Shown: positions 1 through 5,910, numbered from the stretch's first letter. The stretch is DNA of 6,560 bases from Conexibacter sp. (GCA_025964295.1 JAOPZD010000384.1:1-6560); one strand, 5' to 3'. Program-made: numbers and translations. Notes: generated by a model not told the origin, from the letters alone.

Positions 1-51
1 CGGCCGCTAGGGCGCGAACGGCCGCTAGGGCGCGAACGGCCGCTAGGGCGC
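1..51. repeat. 18-bp tandem repeat, about 2.8 copies, spanning a stop codon
   Basis: Unit CGGCCGCTAGGGCGCGAA occurs at 1-18 and 19-36, and its first 15 bases recur at 37-51. All copies are identical over the shared length. The third copy contains the stop codon and last two codons of the minus-strand hydrolase. Because 18 is a multiple of three, every copy puts another in-frame TAG behind the gene, at 43-45, 25-27 and 7-9. Each unit also contains the self-complementary CGGCCG, so neighbouring copies could pair as 6-bp stems with 12-nt loops in the 3' end of the mRNA. The array touches the window edge, so its full copy number is unknown. Replication slippage is the simplest origin (inference). 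Confidence 0.9.
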
Positions 52-1692
52 CACCACCAGCGGCTTGGCGTGCAGCGCGCTGACGCGGGCCCGGTCGCGG
101 AACTTCTGGACGCCGAGCGCCTGCGCCTTGAGCGAGCTGACCTTGTAGTCCGAGGTCGGGTCGGGCTGGGCGAACGGCACGTCCTGCTTGCACACGGTGC
201 CGTCGGCGGGGAGGGTCCCGTCGAACATGTAGGCGTCGACCGCCGTGTCGATGCACGGCGAGTTGCCGCCGTAGGCGGTGTGGCCGTCGCCGGCCATCGT
301 CAGCAGGCGGGCGTTGCCGAGGTCGCGGACCAGCGCCTTGGCGCCCCGGTAGGGCGTGGCCGGGTCGTAGGTCGTGGCGACCACGAGCGGCGTCGCCGCG
401 CCGCCGGGCACCCTGAACGGCCCGCCGTAGCGGCCGTTGGGCTGCGGGCCGAACACGTTGAACAGCCCGTAGTTGAGCTCGACGTAGCCGTTGTTGAACC
501 AGAAGTGGTCGAACGTGTCGTAGGACGCCTTGCCCAGGTTGAAGTACTTCTGGACCTTGGGCGAGTACTTCTGCTCGATCGCGCCGATCAGGAAGTAGCG
601 GTCGCTGCCCGGGTCGAACGTGCCGTCGTAGTTGTTGCCGAACGCCGAGTCGCTGTCGTAGCGGATCAGGGAGCCGTCCCCGTTGGCCGCGGCGATCAGG
701 TCCTGGGCGATGTACTTCCAGTACTGCTTGGCGTACAGGTTGTAGATCGTGGCGTTGAGGATGTCGTCGCCGGTGACCGGCCGCGGGTCGGGCGTGTAGG
801 CGTCGGCCGGGATCGGATGCGCGTTGGCCTGGGCGACGAGGTCGTCGAAGGCCTGGTGCGGATCGGAGCCGCCGAAGCCGAGGCACGCGGTCTGGTCGGC
901 CGCGCAGGCCTGGAAGAAGCGGCCGAGCTCACGCTCGAACGCGCCGGTCTGGGCCTGCAGGTCCTTGGTCGGATGGTTGATGTAGCCGTCGGCGTCGACC
1001 GGGCCGTCGAGCACCACGTGGCCGAGCTTGCCGGGGAACAGCGACGCGTAGGTCGCGCCGATGAACGTGCCGTAGGAGAAGCCGAGGTAGTTGAGCTTCT
1101 GGTCGCCGACGCCCTGGCGCAGGAGGTCGAGGTCGCGGACGACGTTGCCGGTCGTCACGTAGGGCAGGATCGCCTTGTTGAGCGCCACGCACTGCTTGAC
1201 GTACTTCTTGTCCTTGGCCAGCAGCGCGTTGGGGTCGGTCTCCGGCGTCGCGTAGGGGATCGAGTAGATGCCCTCGGTCTCCTGGTTGGCCTTGCAGTCC
1301 AGCGCGGCGTCGCTCTCACCGGTGCCGCGCGGGTCGAAGCCCACGATGTCGTAGCGCTGGTTGAGGCTCGCGTACAGCGAGTCGGCCGTCGCGCGCACGA
1401 AGCTGACGCCGTCGCCGCCCGGGCCGCCGGGGTTCGTGAACAGCGAGCCGATGCGCGCGCCCGGGCCGGTGGCCGGCTTGCGGATCAGCGCGACGTGGTA
1501 GCTGGCCTTGTTGGGCTTGGAGTAGTCCAGCGGGACCGTGGCGGTCGCGCACTGGAAGCCGTCCTCGCAGTCGGTCCAGTTGAGCTGTGGGACGGCCGGC
1601 GGGGCCTGGGCGTGGGCCGCGGGCGCGAGGGCGGCACCCGCCGCCAGCGCCACGATCGCCGTCGTCAACCTGCGGTGCAAGGAGGACCTCAC
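43..1692 (-). CDS. Secreted alpha/beta-hydrolase, tripeptidyl-aminopeptidase-like (S33/TAP family)
   Basis: Predicted exported serine hydrolase of 549 residues, probably an aminopeptidase that trims short peptides from the N-terminus outside the cell. The chosen GTG at 1692 has AGGGGAG seven bases upstream and begins a clear signal peptide: positive n-region to Arg8, hydrophobic stretch about 9-26, and AHA cleavage site after Ala28. The open frame continues 74 codons further up, but that part lacks a ribosome site and would bury the signal peptide. Domain features: oxyanion-loop motif NPGGPGG at 87-93, nucleophile elbow GFSYG with Ser206, Asp443 in TYDPATP, and His471 in GDGHT. The last two lie in the TAP-like C-terminal domain. 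The triad is complete and the length fits the family of Streptomyces Slp/Tap-type enzymes. Cys42 and Cys48 may form a disulfide. It is monocistronic here and divergent from the DUF4097 gene. Family assignment is firm; exact peptide substrate is unknown and some relatives act on esters. Confidence 0.88.
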   Translation of the reverse strand: MRSSLHRRLTTAIVALAAGAALAPAAHAQAPPAVPQLNWTDCEDGFQCATATVPLDYSKPNKASYHVALIRKPATGPGARIGSLFTNPGGPGGDGVSFVRATADSLYASLNQRYDIVGFDPRGTGESDAALDCKANQETEGIYSIPYATPETDPNALLAKDKKYVKQCVALNKAILPYVTTGNVVRDLDLLRQGVGDQKLNYLGFSYGTFIGATYASLFPGKLGHVVLDGPVDADGYINHPTKDLQAQTGAFERELGRFFQACAADQTACLGFGGSDPHQAFDDLVAQANAHPIPADAYTPDPRPVTGDDILNATIYNLYAKQYWKYIAQDLIAAANGDGSLIRYDSDSAFGNNYDGTFDPGSDRYFLIGAIEQKYSPKVQKYFNLGKASYDTFDHFWFNNGYVELNYGLFNVFGPQPNGRYGGPFRVPGGAATPLVVATTYDPATPYRGAKALVRDLGNARLLTMAGDGHTAYGGNSPCIDTAVDAYMFDGTLPADGTVCKQDVPFAQPDPTSDYKVSSLKAQALGVQKFRDRARVSALHAKPLVVAP

Positions 1693-1699
1693 GTTGCAA

Positions 1700-1706
1700 C
1701 TCCCCT
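1700..1706 (-). promoter_or_regulatory. Ribosome binding site of the hydrolase gene
   Basis: On the minus strand AGGGGAG lies seven bases before GTG at 1692. It fixes the start of the secreted hydrolase immediately before its signal peptide, against the longer open frame that continues to 1914. Confidence 0.7.
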
Positions 1707-1748
1707 GAGTGGCACGGCGTCCGCGAATCGGTGCGCCTTGAAGGACGT

Positions 1749-1777
1749 GTCCTATCAGAACGGCGAAGGCCGGTGAA
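1749..1777 (-). promoter_or_regulatory. Candidate promoter of the hydrolase gene
   Basis: Minus-strand TTCACC (1777-1772) and TAGGAC (1754-1749) are separated by 17 bases and resemble -35 and -10 boxes of housekeeping sigma factors. They would give a leader of about 50 bases before the GTG at 1692. A short dyad, AGGAC-GT-GTCCT at 1742-1753, overlaps the -10 box and could be an operator. In sequence this GC-rich such matches arise by chance, so confidence is low. Confidence 0.3.
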
Positions 1778-1852
1778 GGGCCCGCCGGTCGGTGGTCCGC
1801 CAACGCGTCGCGTCGCCGCGCGCGGGGGTGCCGCATTCGGGCGATTTCCAGC

Positions 1853-1876
1853 GGTATCCCCCGAACGGGGGACACC
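1853..1876. promoter_or_regulatory. G/C palindrome in the divergent intergenic region, possible operator
   Basis: The 16-bp core TCCCCCGAACGGGGGA at 1857-1872 is a dyad of seven base pairs around a central AA. After one mismatch, three more complementary pairs (GGT/ACC) extend it to 24 bp. It sits between the two divergent genes, 75 bp before the plus-strand GTG and about 165 bp upstream of the minus-strand one, outside any credible coding frame. It could bind a dimeric regulator or fold as a hairpin. No regulator family is recognised. Confidence 0.4.
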
Positions 1877-1933
1877 TGCAGTGGGGATGCAAGAAGGGGT
1901 GGTGGCCGTACCACCCGGCCCCTGCGCCGGCTC

Positions 1934-1948
1934 TACCGTCTCGCCCTG
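1934..1948 (+). promoter_or_regulatory. Candidate -10 element for a leaderless transcript
   Basis: TACCGT at 1934-1939 fits the TAnnnT -10 pattern and ends eight bases before the GTG at 1948. There is no Shine-Dalgarno sequence in front of that GTG. A transcript beginning at or next to the start codon, as is common in actinobacteria, would explain both facts. No convincing -35 box is visible. Two short GC-rich inverted repeats precede it: 1901-1905 with 1911-1915, and 1915-1919 with 1926-1930. Confidence 0.3.
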
Positions 1949-2646
1949 TGTCGACCGCACGGATCGTCCTCCTGGCCGCGCTCGGCCTGCTCGTCCTGAG
2001 CGGGGTCGCCTTCGGCGTGTCCGAGGCGCTGCAGCGGACGTCGGACTCGCGCGCGGTGCTGACCAGCCCGGTCCGCAAGATCGTCATCCGGGCCGACACC
2101 GGCGACGTCGACGTGCGCGCCGGCCTGACCAGCGACGTGATCCTCTCGCGCCACGACGCGTGGACGATCGACAAGCCGTCGGTCAGCGAGCGCTACGCCG
2201 ACGGCGTGCTGACGATCGAGACGCACTGCGGCAACCTGACCGCGGTGCTGCGCTGCCGCAGCGACCTGCAGATCGACGCCCCGCCCGAGGTCGACGTGCG
2301 GATCAAGGCGTCCGACGGCGACATCGACCTGCGCGGCCTCAGCGGGCGCGCCGACGTCGAGACCGCGGCCGGCGACATCCGCACCCATCGCCTCGAGCCC
2401 GTCACCGTCCGGGCGATGAGCGACGCCGGCGACGTCTCGCTCGACCTCTTCGGCGAGCCGACCCGGACCGAGGCCGAGAGCAACGGCGGCGACGTCCGCG
2501 TCACCGTCCCGTACGGCCCCTACCGCGTCGACGCCAACACGAACGCCGGCAACGTCAAGGTCGAGGGCCTGATCCGCGACGACCTCGCCCCGCAGGCCAT
2601 CGCCGCGCTGACCAACGCCGGCGACATCACCGTCCGGGCCCGGTAG
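1948..2646 (+). CDS. Membrane-anchored DUF4097-like beta-repeat protein
   Basis: Protein of 232 residues. Residues about 5-23 form one hydrophobic segment behind Arg5, a signal anchor or uncleaved signal peptide, so the rest should lie outside the membrane. The body is built of repeats starting G-[DN]-[VI]: GDVDVRAG at 52, GDIDLRGL at 124, GDIRTHRL at 142, GDVSLDLF at 161, GDVRVTVP at 181, GNVKVEGL at 201 and GDITVRAR at 225. From residue 124 on they are spaced 18-24 residues apart, as in the right-handed beta-solenoid of DUF4097 (putative adhesin) proteins. Cys94 and Cys103 could form a disulfide. GTG at 1948 was chosen because the hydrophobic segment begins there. The open frame extends to 1792, but that stretch reads as non-coding and carries the palindrome. 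Members of this family often sit near envelope-stress or PspC/LiaG-type genes; no such partner is present here. Molecular function is unknown. Confidence 0.8.
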   Translation: MSTARIVLLAALGLLVLSGVAFGVSEALQRTSDSRAVLTSPVRKIVIRADTGDVDVRAGLTSDVILSRHDAWTIDKPSVSERYADGVLTIETHCGNLTAVLRCRSDLQIDAPPEVDVRIKASDGDIDLRGLSGRADVETAAGDIRTHRLEPVTVRAMSDAGDVSLDLFGEPTRTEAESNGGDVRVTVPYGPYRVDANTNAGNVKVEGLIRDDLAPQAIAALTNAGDITVRAR

Positions 2647-2677
2647 GCACCCGGACGGCGACGCGCGGCGCGACGGA

Positions 2678-2698
2678 CGGGCTACTGGAGGTAGCCCG
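2678..2698. terminator. Hairpin at the convergent gene ends
   Basis: CGGGCTAC (2678-2685) and GTAGCCCG (2691-2698) form a perfect 8-bp stem with a 5-base loop. It lies 31 bp beyond the stop of the plus-strand DUF4097 gene and includes the stop codon and last codons of the minus-strand binding-protein frame. It is well placed to end plus-strand transcription and could act both ways. There is no U-run on either side, so it is not a classical intrinsic terminator. Confidence 0.4.
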
Positions 2699-3680
2699 CC
2701 TCCTTGAGGTACTCCGACGCCACCTTGGCCGGCGTCTCCTTGTCGAGGTCCACGCGGGAGTTGAGCTCCTGCATGACCTCGGTCGTCAGCCCGGACGTGA
2801 CGGCGTCGACCGTCTTCTGGAAGTCCGGGCCCGCCGCGCTGACCACCGACGTCTTGGCGATCAGCGATGCGTTGTAGGGCGGGAACAACGACTTGTCGTC
2901 CTTGAGCAGGACCAGGTTGTCGGCCTTGATCTGGCCGTCGGTGGTGAAGACCAGCGAGACGTCGGCCTGGCCGTTCTTGAGCACCTCGTGGCGCTTGGCG
3001 AGGTCGATCGACTTGAAGGTCTTGAACTTCAAGCCGTACACCTTCTCGAGGCCGAGCTTGCAGTCCAGGCGCTGCGCGCACTCCGGCGGGCCGGCGAGCG
3101 TCAGCGTCGGGGCCTTCGCCTTCAGGTCCGACAGCGTGGCGACGTTGCCCGCCTTCGCCGCACCCTGCTGGGTCATCGCGAACCCGTTGGAGTCCGTGAA
3201 CGGCGTCTGCGTCATCGCGGTGAAGCCGATCTTGGCGAAGCCCGCCTTGGTCTGGGCGAACGCCTGCTGCGGGTCCTTGGGGACCTTGTCGTTCTTGACC
3301 TTGAAGAAGCTCGTCAGCGCCGTGCCCGTGTACTCGGGGTAGGCGTCGACGCGGCCGGCCTTGAGCGCCTTGAGGGCGATCTGCTCCGAGCCGAGGTTCA
3401 GCTGCTTCTTGATCTTGTAGCCCGCGGCCTTCAGCGACTGGGCGTAGATCTCGCCGAGGATGAACTCCTCGGTGAAGTTCTTCGATCCGATCGTGATGGT
3501 GGGCTTGCTGCCGTTGGCGGCGTTGGCCTTGATGACCTTGGAGTCGGTGGCCGGGGTCGTTGTCTGGGTGGAGGCGGCGGAGCCGGTGTCGGCACCGCCG
3601 CTGTTCGAGTCGCTGCCGCACGCGGCCAGGCCGAGGGCCAGGCTGAGCGCGAGCAGCGCGAGAACGCTGCGGGATCGCAT
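2682..3680 (-). CDS. opuCC: Substrate-binding lipoprotein of the importer, possible separate product from internal start (same frame as the fusion)
   Basis: Alternative 332-residue product beginning at ATG 3680. It starts with a textbook lipoprotein signal: Arg2/Arg4, hydrophobic 6-18, lipobox LAAC with Cys21, then a Ser/Thr/Gly-rich tether to about residue 45. The binding domain opens with ITIGSKNFTEEFILGE at 62-77 and contains DAYPEYTGT at 112-120 and FTTDGQI at 245-251, hallmarks of the OpuCC/ProX/OsmX group that binds betaine, choline, carnitine and related quaternary amines. Cys201 and Cys207 may be disulfide-linked. Aromatic-cage candidates such as Tyr114, Tyr117 and Tyr269 are present but cannot be assigned to ligand contacts by eye. 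An AGGAGG nine bases before the ATG makes independent translation likely even if the fusion is also made. The symbol marks family resemblance. Substrate is not settled, and ergothioneine is a further possibility. Confidence 0.65.
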   Translation of the reverse strand: MRSRSVLALLALSLALGLAACGSDSNSGGADTGSAASTQTTTPATDSKVIKANAANGSKPTITIGSKNFTEEFILGEIYAQSLKAAGYKIKKQLNLGSEQIALKALKAGRVDAYPEYTGTALTSFFKVKNDKVPKDPQQAFAQTKAGFAKIGFTAMTQTPFTDSNGFAMTQQGAAKAGNVATLSDLKAKAPTLTLAGPPECAQRLDCKLGLEKVYGLKFKTFKSIDLAKRHEVLKNGQADVSLVFTTDGQIKADNLVLLKDDKSLFPPYNASLIAKTSVVSAAGPDFQKTVDAVTSGLTTEVMQELNSRVDLDKETPAKVASEYLKEAGYLQ

Positions 3681-4385
3681 GCGTCGGTTCCTCCTACTGG
3701 GGGTGGTGGTGTTCTGGGAGAGCTTGAGCCCGCGGGGCGTGACGGCCCGCTGCAGCGCGGCGAAGCCGAGCTCGGCGGTGATGGCCAGCAGCGCGACGAG
3801 GATCGCCGTGCCCAGCCGGCCCGCGTCGCCGTGGACGTTGGCGTTGATGATCGGCACGCCGAGCGTGTCGACCCCGACGTACGGGCCGAGCGTCGCGGTC
3901 GCCAGGACGTTGACGACCGACGTGCGGATGCCGCCGAACACCAGGGGCAGGGCGAGCGGGAGCTCGACCTTGGTCGCGAGCTGGCGCTCGGAGAGCCCCA
4001 TCCCGCGGGCGGCGTCGACCACGTCGCGGTCGACCTGGCGGACACCCACGTACGTGTTGGTGAAGATCGGGGGGATGGCCAGCAGGACCATCGCGAAGAC
4101 GAGGTTGCCGGCGTTGAGGCCGAGGTAGGTGCTGGCGAAGACGAGGACCGCGAAGCTCGGGACCGCGCGGCCGACGTTGGCCGCCGTCGAGGCGGCGAGC
4201 TGGCCCTTGCCCTTGTGGCCGAGCCAGAGCGCGATCGGCAGCGTCAGCGCGATCGCGACGACGATCGCCTCGAACGTCACGCGCAGGTGGGTCCACAGCA
4301 GCGGCCAGAGGTGGCTGCCGCCGACCTGGAGGCCGCCGCCGACCGACTCGCGCGAGTGCAGCAGGTAGTCGATCGCGTCCTTCAT
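2682..4385 (-). CDS. ABC permease fused in frame to substrate-binding lipoprotein (quaternary-amine type importer)
   Basis: One uninterrupted frame of 567 residues. Residues 1-235 are a BPD-type permease of the ProW/OpuCB/OpuCD family. It has hydrophobic segments at about 35-55, 75-110, 155-175 and 193-212, and an EAA loop with AARGMGLSERQ at 125-135 followed by KVELPLALP. Residues 236-567 are a complete lipoprotein signal peptide and an OpuAC/ProX-type binding domain. ATG at 4385 overlaps the TGA of the upstream permease gene (ATGA), and GAGGG lies seven bases before it. The linker at about 213-239 is rich in Arg and Lys, so by the positive-inside rule it is cytoplasmic and the former signal peptide would act as one more membrane segment carrying the binding domain outside. 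Permease/binding-protein fusions are known in this superfamily (OpuABC, EgtUC). The oddity here is the preserved lipobox (Cys256 of the fusion) and the strong internal ribosome site. If a base is missing at the C-run 3699-3703, the permease would end as a 230-residue protein at TAG 3694-3696. Confidence 0.75.
   Translation of the reverse strand: MKDAIDYLLHSRESVGGGLQVGGSHLWPLLWTHLRVTFEAIVVAIALTLPIALWLGHKGKGQLAASTAANVGRAVPSFAVLVFASTYLGLNAGNLVFAMVLLAIPPIFTNTYVGVRQVDRDVVDAARGMGLSERQLATKVELPLALPLVFGGIRTSVVNVLATATLGPYVGVDTLGVPIINANVHGDAGRLGTAILVALLAITAELGFAALQRAVTPRGLKLSQNTTTPSRRNRRMRSRSVLALLALSLALGLAACGSDSNSGGADTGSAASTQTTTPATDSKVIKANAANGSKPTITIGSKNFTEEFILGEIYAQSLKAAGYKIKKQLNLGSEQIALKALKAGRVDAYPEYTGTALTSFFKVKNDKVPKDPQQAFAQTKAGFAKIGFTAMTQTPFTDSNGFAMTQQGAAKAGNVATLSDLKAKAPTLTLAGPPECAQRLDCKLGLEKVYGLKFKTFKSIDLAKRHEVLKNGQADVSLVFTTDGQIKADNLVLLKDDKSLFPPYNASLIAKTSVVSAAGPDFQKTVDAVTSGLTTEVMQELNSRVDLDKETPAKVASEYLKEAGYLQ
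3690..3695 (-). promoter_or_regulatory. Shine-Dalgarno sequence inside the permease/binding-protein frame
   Basis: AGGAGG, a perfect anti-16S match, lies nine bases before the internal ATG at 3680 that begins the lipoprotein signal peptide. In the permease frame the same bases read as Arg-Arg. A TAG (3694-3696) in the neighbouring frame overlaps it, exactly as a stop codon would at an ordinary tight gene junction. Five C precede on the minus strand (3699-3703). Confidence 0.75.
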
Positions 4386-5101
4386 GCGGTGGCCCTCGCG
4401 CGCTGCCAGGGCAGCAGCAGGCGCTGGACGCCCAGCAGGACGAGGTCGAGCACGAAGGCCAGCAGGACGCACAGCAGGCCGGCGGTCAACACGTTGGACT
4501 TGAAGGCGATGTCGCTGAGGATCTGCTGGCCCAGGCCGCCCGCGCCCGCGTAGAAGGCCAGCGCCGCGAGGCCGACGTTGGTGGTCGTCGCGACCCGCAG
4601 GCCCGCGAAGATCTCGGGCAGCGCGAGCGGCAGCTCGACCTTCCACAGCAGCTGGCGCTCGGTGAAGCCCATGCCGCGCGCGGCGTCGCGCGCCTCCTCG
4701 GGGACGTTGTCCAGCCCCGCGATGATGTTGCGAAACAGGATCAGCAGCGTGTAGCTGGTGAGCGGGATCAGCGCGGTCTTGAACCCGAAGCCGGTGAGCG
4801 GGATCAGGATCGCGAACAGCGCCAGCGACGGGATCGTGTAGAGGATCCCGGTGACGCCCACGATCGGGCCGGTCAGCCAGTGGCGGCGGTGGGCGAGGAT
4901 CGCCAGCGCGAAGGCGATGGCGAAGCCGATCGCCACCGAGGAGAGCACGAGCTCGAGGTGGCGCCACAGCGGCGAAAGGTAGGAGTCGAAGTGGTGGACG
5001 ATCCACGACGGGCAGATGCCGTTGTCCTGGACGCAGCTGAGCTGTCCGCTGTCGCGGCGGTGGATCTGGACCTGCGCGAGGATCTCCGGCGCGCCGGTCA
5101 C
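4382..5101 (-). CDS. ABC importer permease, ProW/OpuCB-like
   Basis: Integral membrane permease of 239 residues, the first of two in the operon. GTG at 5101 was chosen because AGGAG lies eight bases upstream and the codon overlaps the TGA of the ATPase gene (GTGA). Hydrophobic segments lie at about 49-70, 79-103, 108-129, 170-189 and 203-229. The cytoplasmic EAA loop, which docks onto the ATPase, is seen as EEARDAARGMGFTERQ at 135-150 followed by KVELPLALPEIFAGLR, with the invariant Gly143. The N-terminal tail before the first membrane segment is about 48 residues and carries a Cys pair (Cys23 and Cys30 in CVQDNGICP). The gene ends with TGA overlapping the ATG of the fused permease. It probably forms a heterodimeric channel with that second permease, since both have full EAA loops but differ clearly elsewhere. 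Confidence 0.88.
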   Translation of the reverse strand: MTGAPEILAQVQIHRRDSGQLSCVQDNGICPSWIVHHFDSYLSPLWRHLELVLSSVAIGFAIAFALAILAHRRHWLTGPIVGVTGILYTIPSLALFAILIPLTGFGFKTALIPLTSYTLLILFRNIIAGLDNVPEEARDAARGMGFTERQLLWKVELPLALPEIFAGLRVATTTNVGLAALAFYAGAGGLGQQILSDIAFKSNVLTAGLLCVLLAFVLDLVLLGVQRLLLPWQRARATA

Positions 5102-5904
5102 GTCTGCTGCTCCTGGCCCTCGCGGCGGACCGAGGTCAGCCACTCCAGCCGCGCGATCATCCGCTCGGCGCCGACGAACTCCTCGACGAACGCGTCGGCG
5201 GGGGAGCGCACGAGCTCTTCGGCCGTGGAGTACTGGGCGAGCACGCCGCCGGGCTTGAGGACCGCGATCCGGTCGCCGAGCTTGAGCGCCTCGTCGATGT
5301 CGTGGGTGACGAAGATGACCGTCTTCTCGAGGTCGCTCTGCAGGCGGCGGAACTCCTCCTGCAGGCGCGCGCGGGTGATCGGGTCGATCGCGCCGAACGG
5401 TTCGTCCATCAGCAGCAGCGGCGGGTCGGCGGCCAGGGCGCGGGCGACGCCGACGCGCTGGCGCTGGCCGCCGGAGAGCTGCGCGGGGTAGCGCTTGCCC
5501 ATCGCGGGCTCCAGGCCGACGACGTCGAGCAGCTCCTCGACGCGCTTGCGCGTGCGGGCGTGGTCCCAGCCGAGCAGCTTGGGGACCGTCGCGATGTTCT
5601 CGGCGACGGTCTGGTGGGGGAAGAGGCCGATCTGCTGGATCGCGTAGCCGATGCCGCGGCGCAGGTCGGCCGGCGACTGGTCGCGGACCGAGACGCCGTC
5701 GACGCGCACGTCGCCGGAGGTCAGCTCGATCATCCGGTTGACGAGCCGCATCGCGGTCGTCTTGCCCGAGCCCGACGGGCCGATGAAGATCGTCACCTTG
5801 CCGGCGGGGACCTCGAGGCTGAGGTCGCGGATCGCCGGCTCGTCGGTTCCGGGGTAGGACTTGGCGACGTGGTCGAACTCGACGGTGGCGGCGTGCGGAG
5901 GCAT
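5098..5904 (-). CDS. opuCA: ABC importer ATPase, OpuCA/ProV-like without CBS domains
   Basis: Cytoplasmic ATPase of 268 residues that powers the importer. All motifs are intact: Walker A GPSGSGKTT at 42-50, Q-loop Gln90 in IQQIGLFPH, signature LSGGQRQR at 143-150, Walker B LLLMDEPF at 163-170, D-loop GAID, and switch His201 in VTHD. The sequence around the Q-loop (GYAIQQIGLFPH) is typical of the quaternary-amine transporter group rather than general amino-acid importers. It stops soon after the nucleotide-binding core, whereas OpuCA proteins usually carry a C-terminal pair of CBS domains. That form of ionic-strength control is therefore missing. ATG at 5904 has only a degenerate ribosome site, GGTGGG six bases upstream, which lies in the palindrome region. 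The 3' end overlaps the next gene by four bases. First gene of the operon; the symbol reflects family resemblance only. Confidence 0.88.
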   Translation of the reverse strand: MPPHAATVEFDHVAKSYPGTDEPAIRDLSLEVPAGKVTIFIGPSGSGKTTAMRLVNRMIELTSGDVRVDGVSVRDQSPADLRRGIGYAIQQIGLFPHQTVAENIATVPKLLGWDHARTRKRVEELLDVVGLEPAMGKRYPAQLSGGQRQRVGVARALAADPPLLLMDEPFGAIDPITRARLQEEFRRLQSDLEKTVIFVTHDIDEALKLGDRIAVLKPGGVLAQYSTAEELVRSPADAFVEEFVGAERMIARLEWLTSVRREGQEQQT

Positions 5905-5910
5905 CAGTTG

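Noticed and set aside
1..45. Stop-codon readthrough producing a repeat-encoded tail on the hydrolase
   Set aside because: Three TAG codons in a row in the same frame make a longer readthrough product unlikely, and the repeat is better explained as a DNA slippage product.
1..51. CRISPR or attachment-site reading of the tandem repeat
   Set aside because: Units are contiguous without spacers and no integrase or cas gene is visible.
70..1776. Plus-strand open frame of 568 codons opposite the hydrolase
   Set aside because: Low-complexity Val/Arg/Ala/Gly-rich translation with no motif, while the opposite strand encodes a complete catalytic triad and signal peptide.
1693..1914. N-terminal extension of the hydrolase by 74 codons
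   Set aside because: No ribosome site, would mask the signal peptide, and would cover the intergenic palindrome. GTG at 1692 has a good ribosome site.
1792..1947. N-terminal extension of the DUF4097-like protein
   Set aside because: The translation lacks any protein-like feature and covers the palindrome. The hydrophobic anchor begins just after GTG 1948.
1587..4553. Very long plus-strand open frame of 988 codons
   Set aside because: It is antisense to the importer genes and crosses two plus/minus gene boundaries. Its translation is low-complexity Arg/Gly/Ala/Val-rich with no domain, as expected of a shadow frame in high-GC DNA.
4386..5006. Extension of the fused permease frame up to 5006
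   Set aside because: This part is an out-of-frame reading of permease 1, whose own frame has clear membrane segments and an EAA motif. ATG 4385 has a ribosome site and a stop/start overlap.
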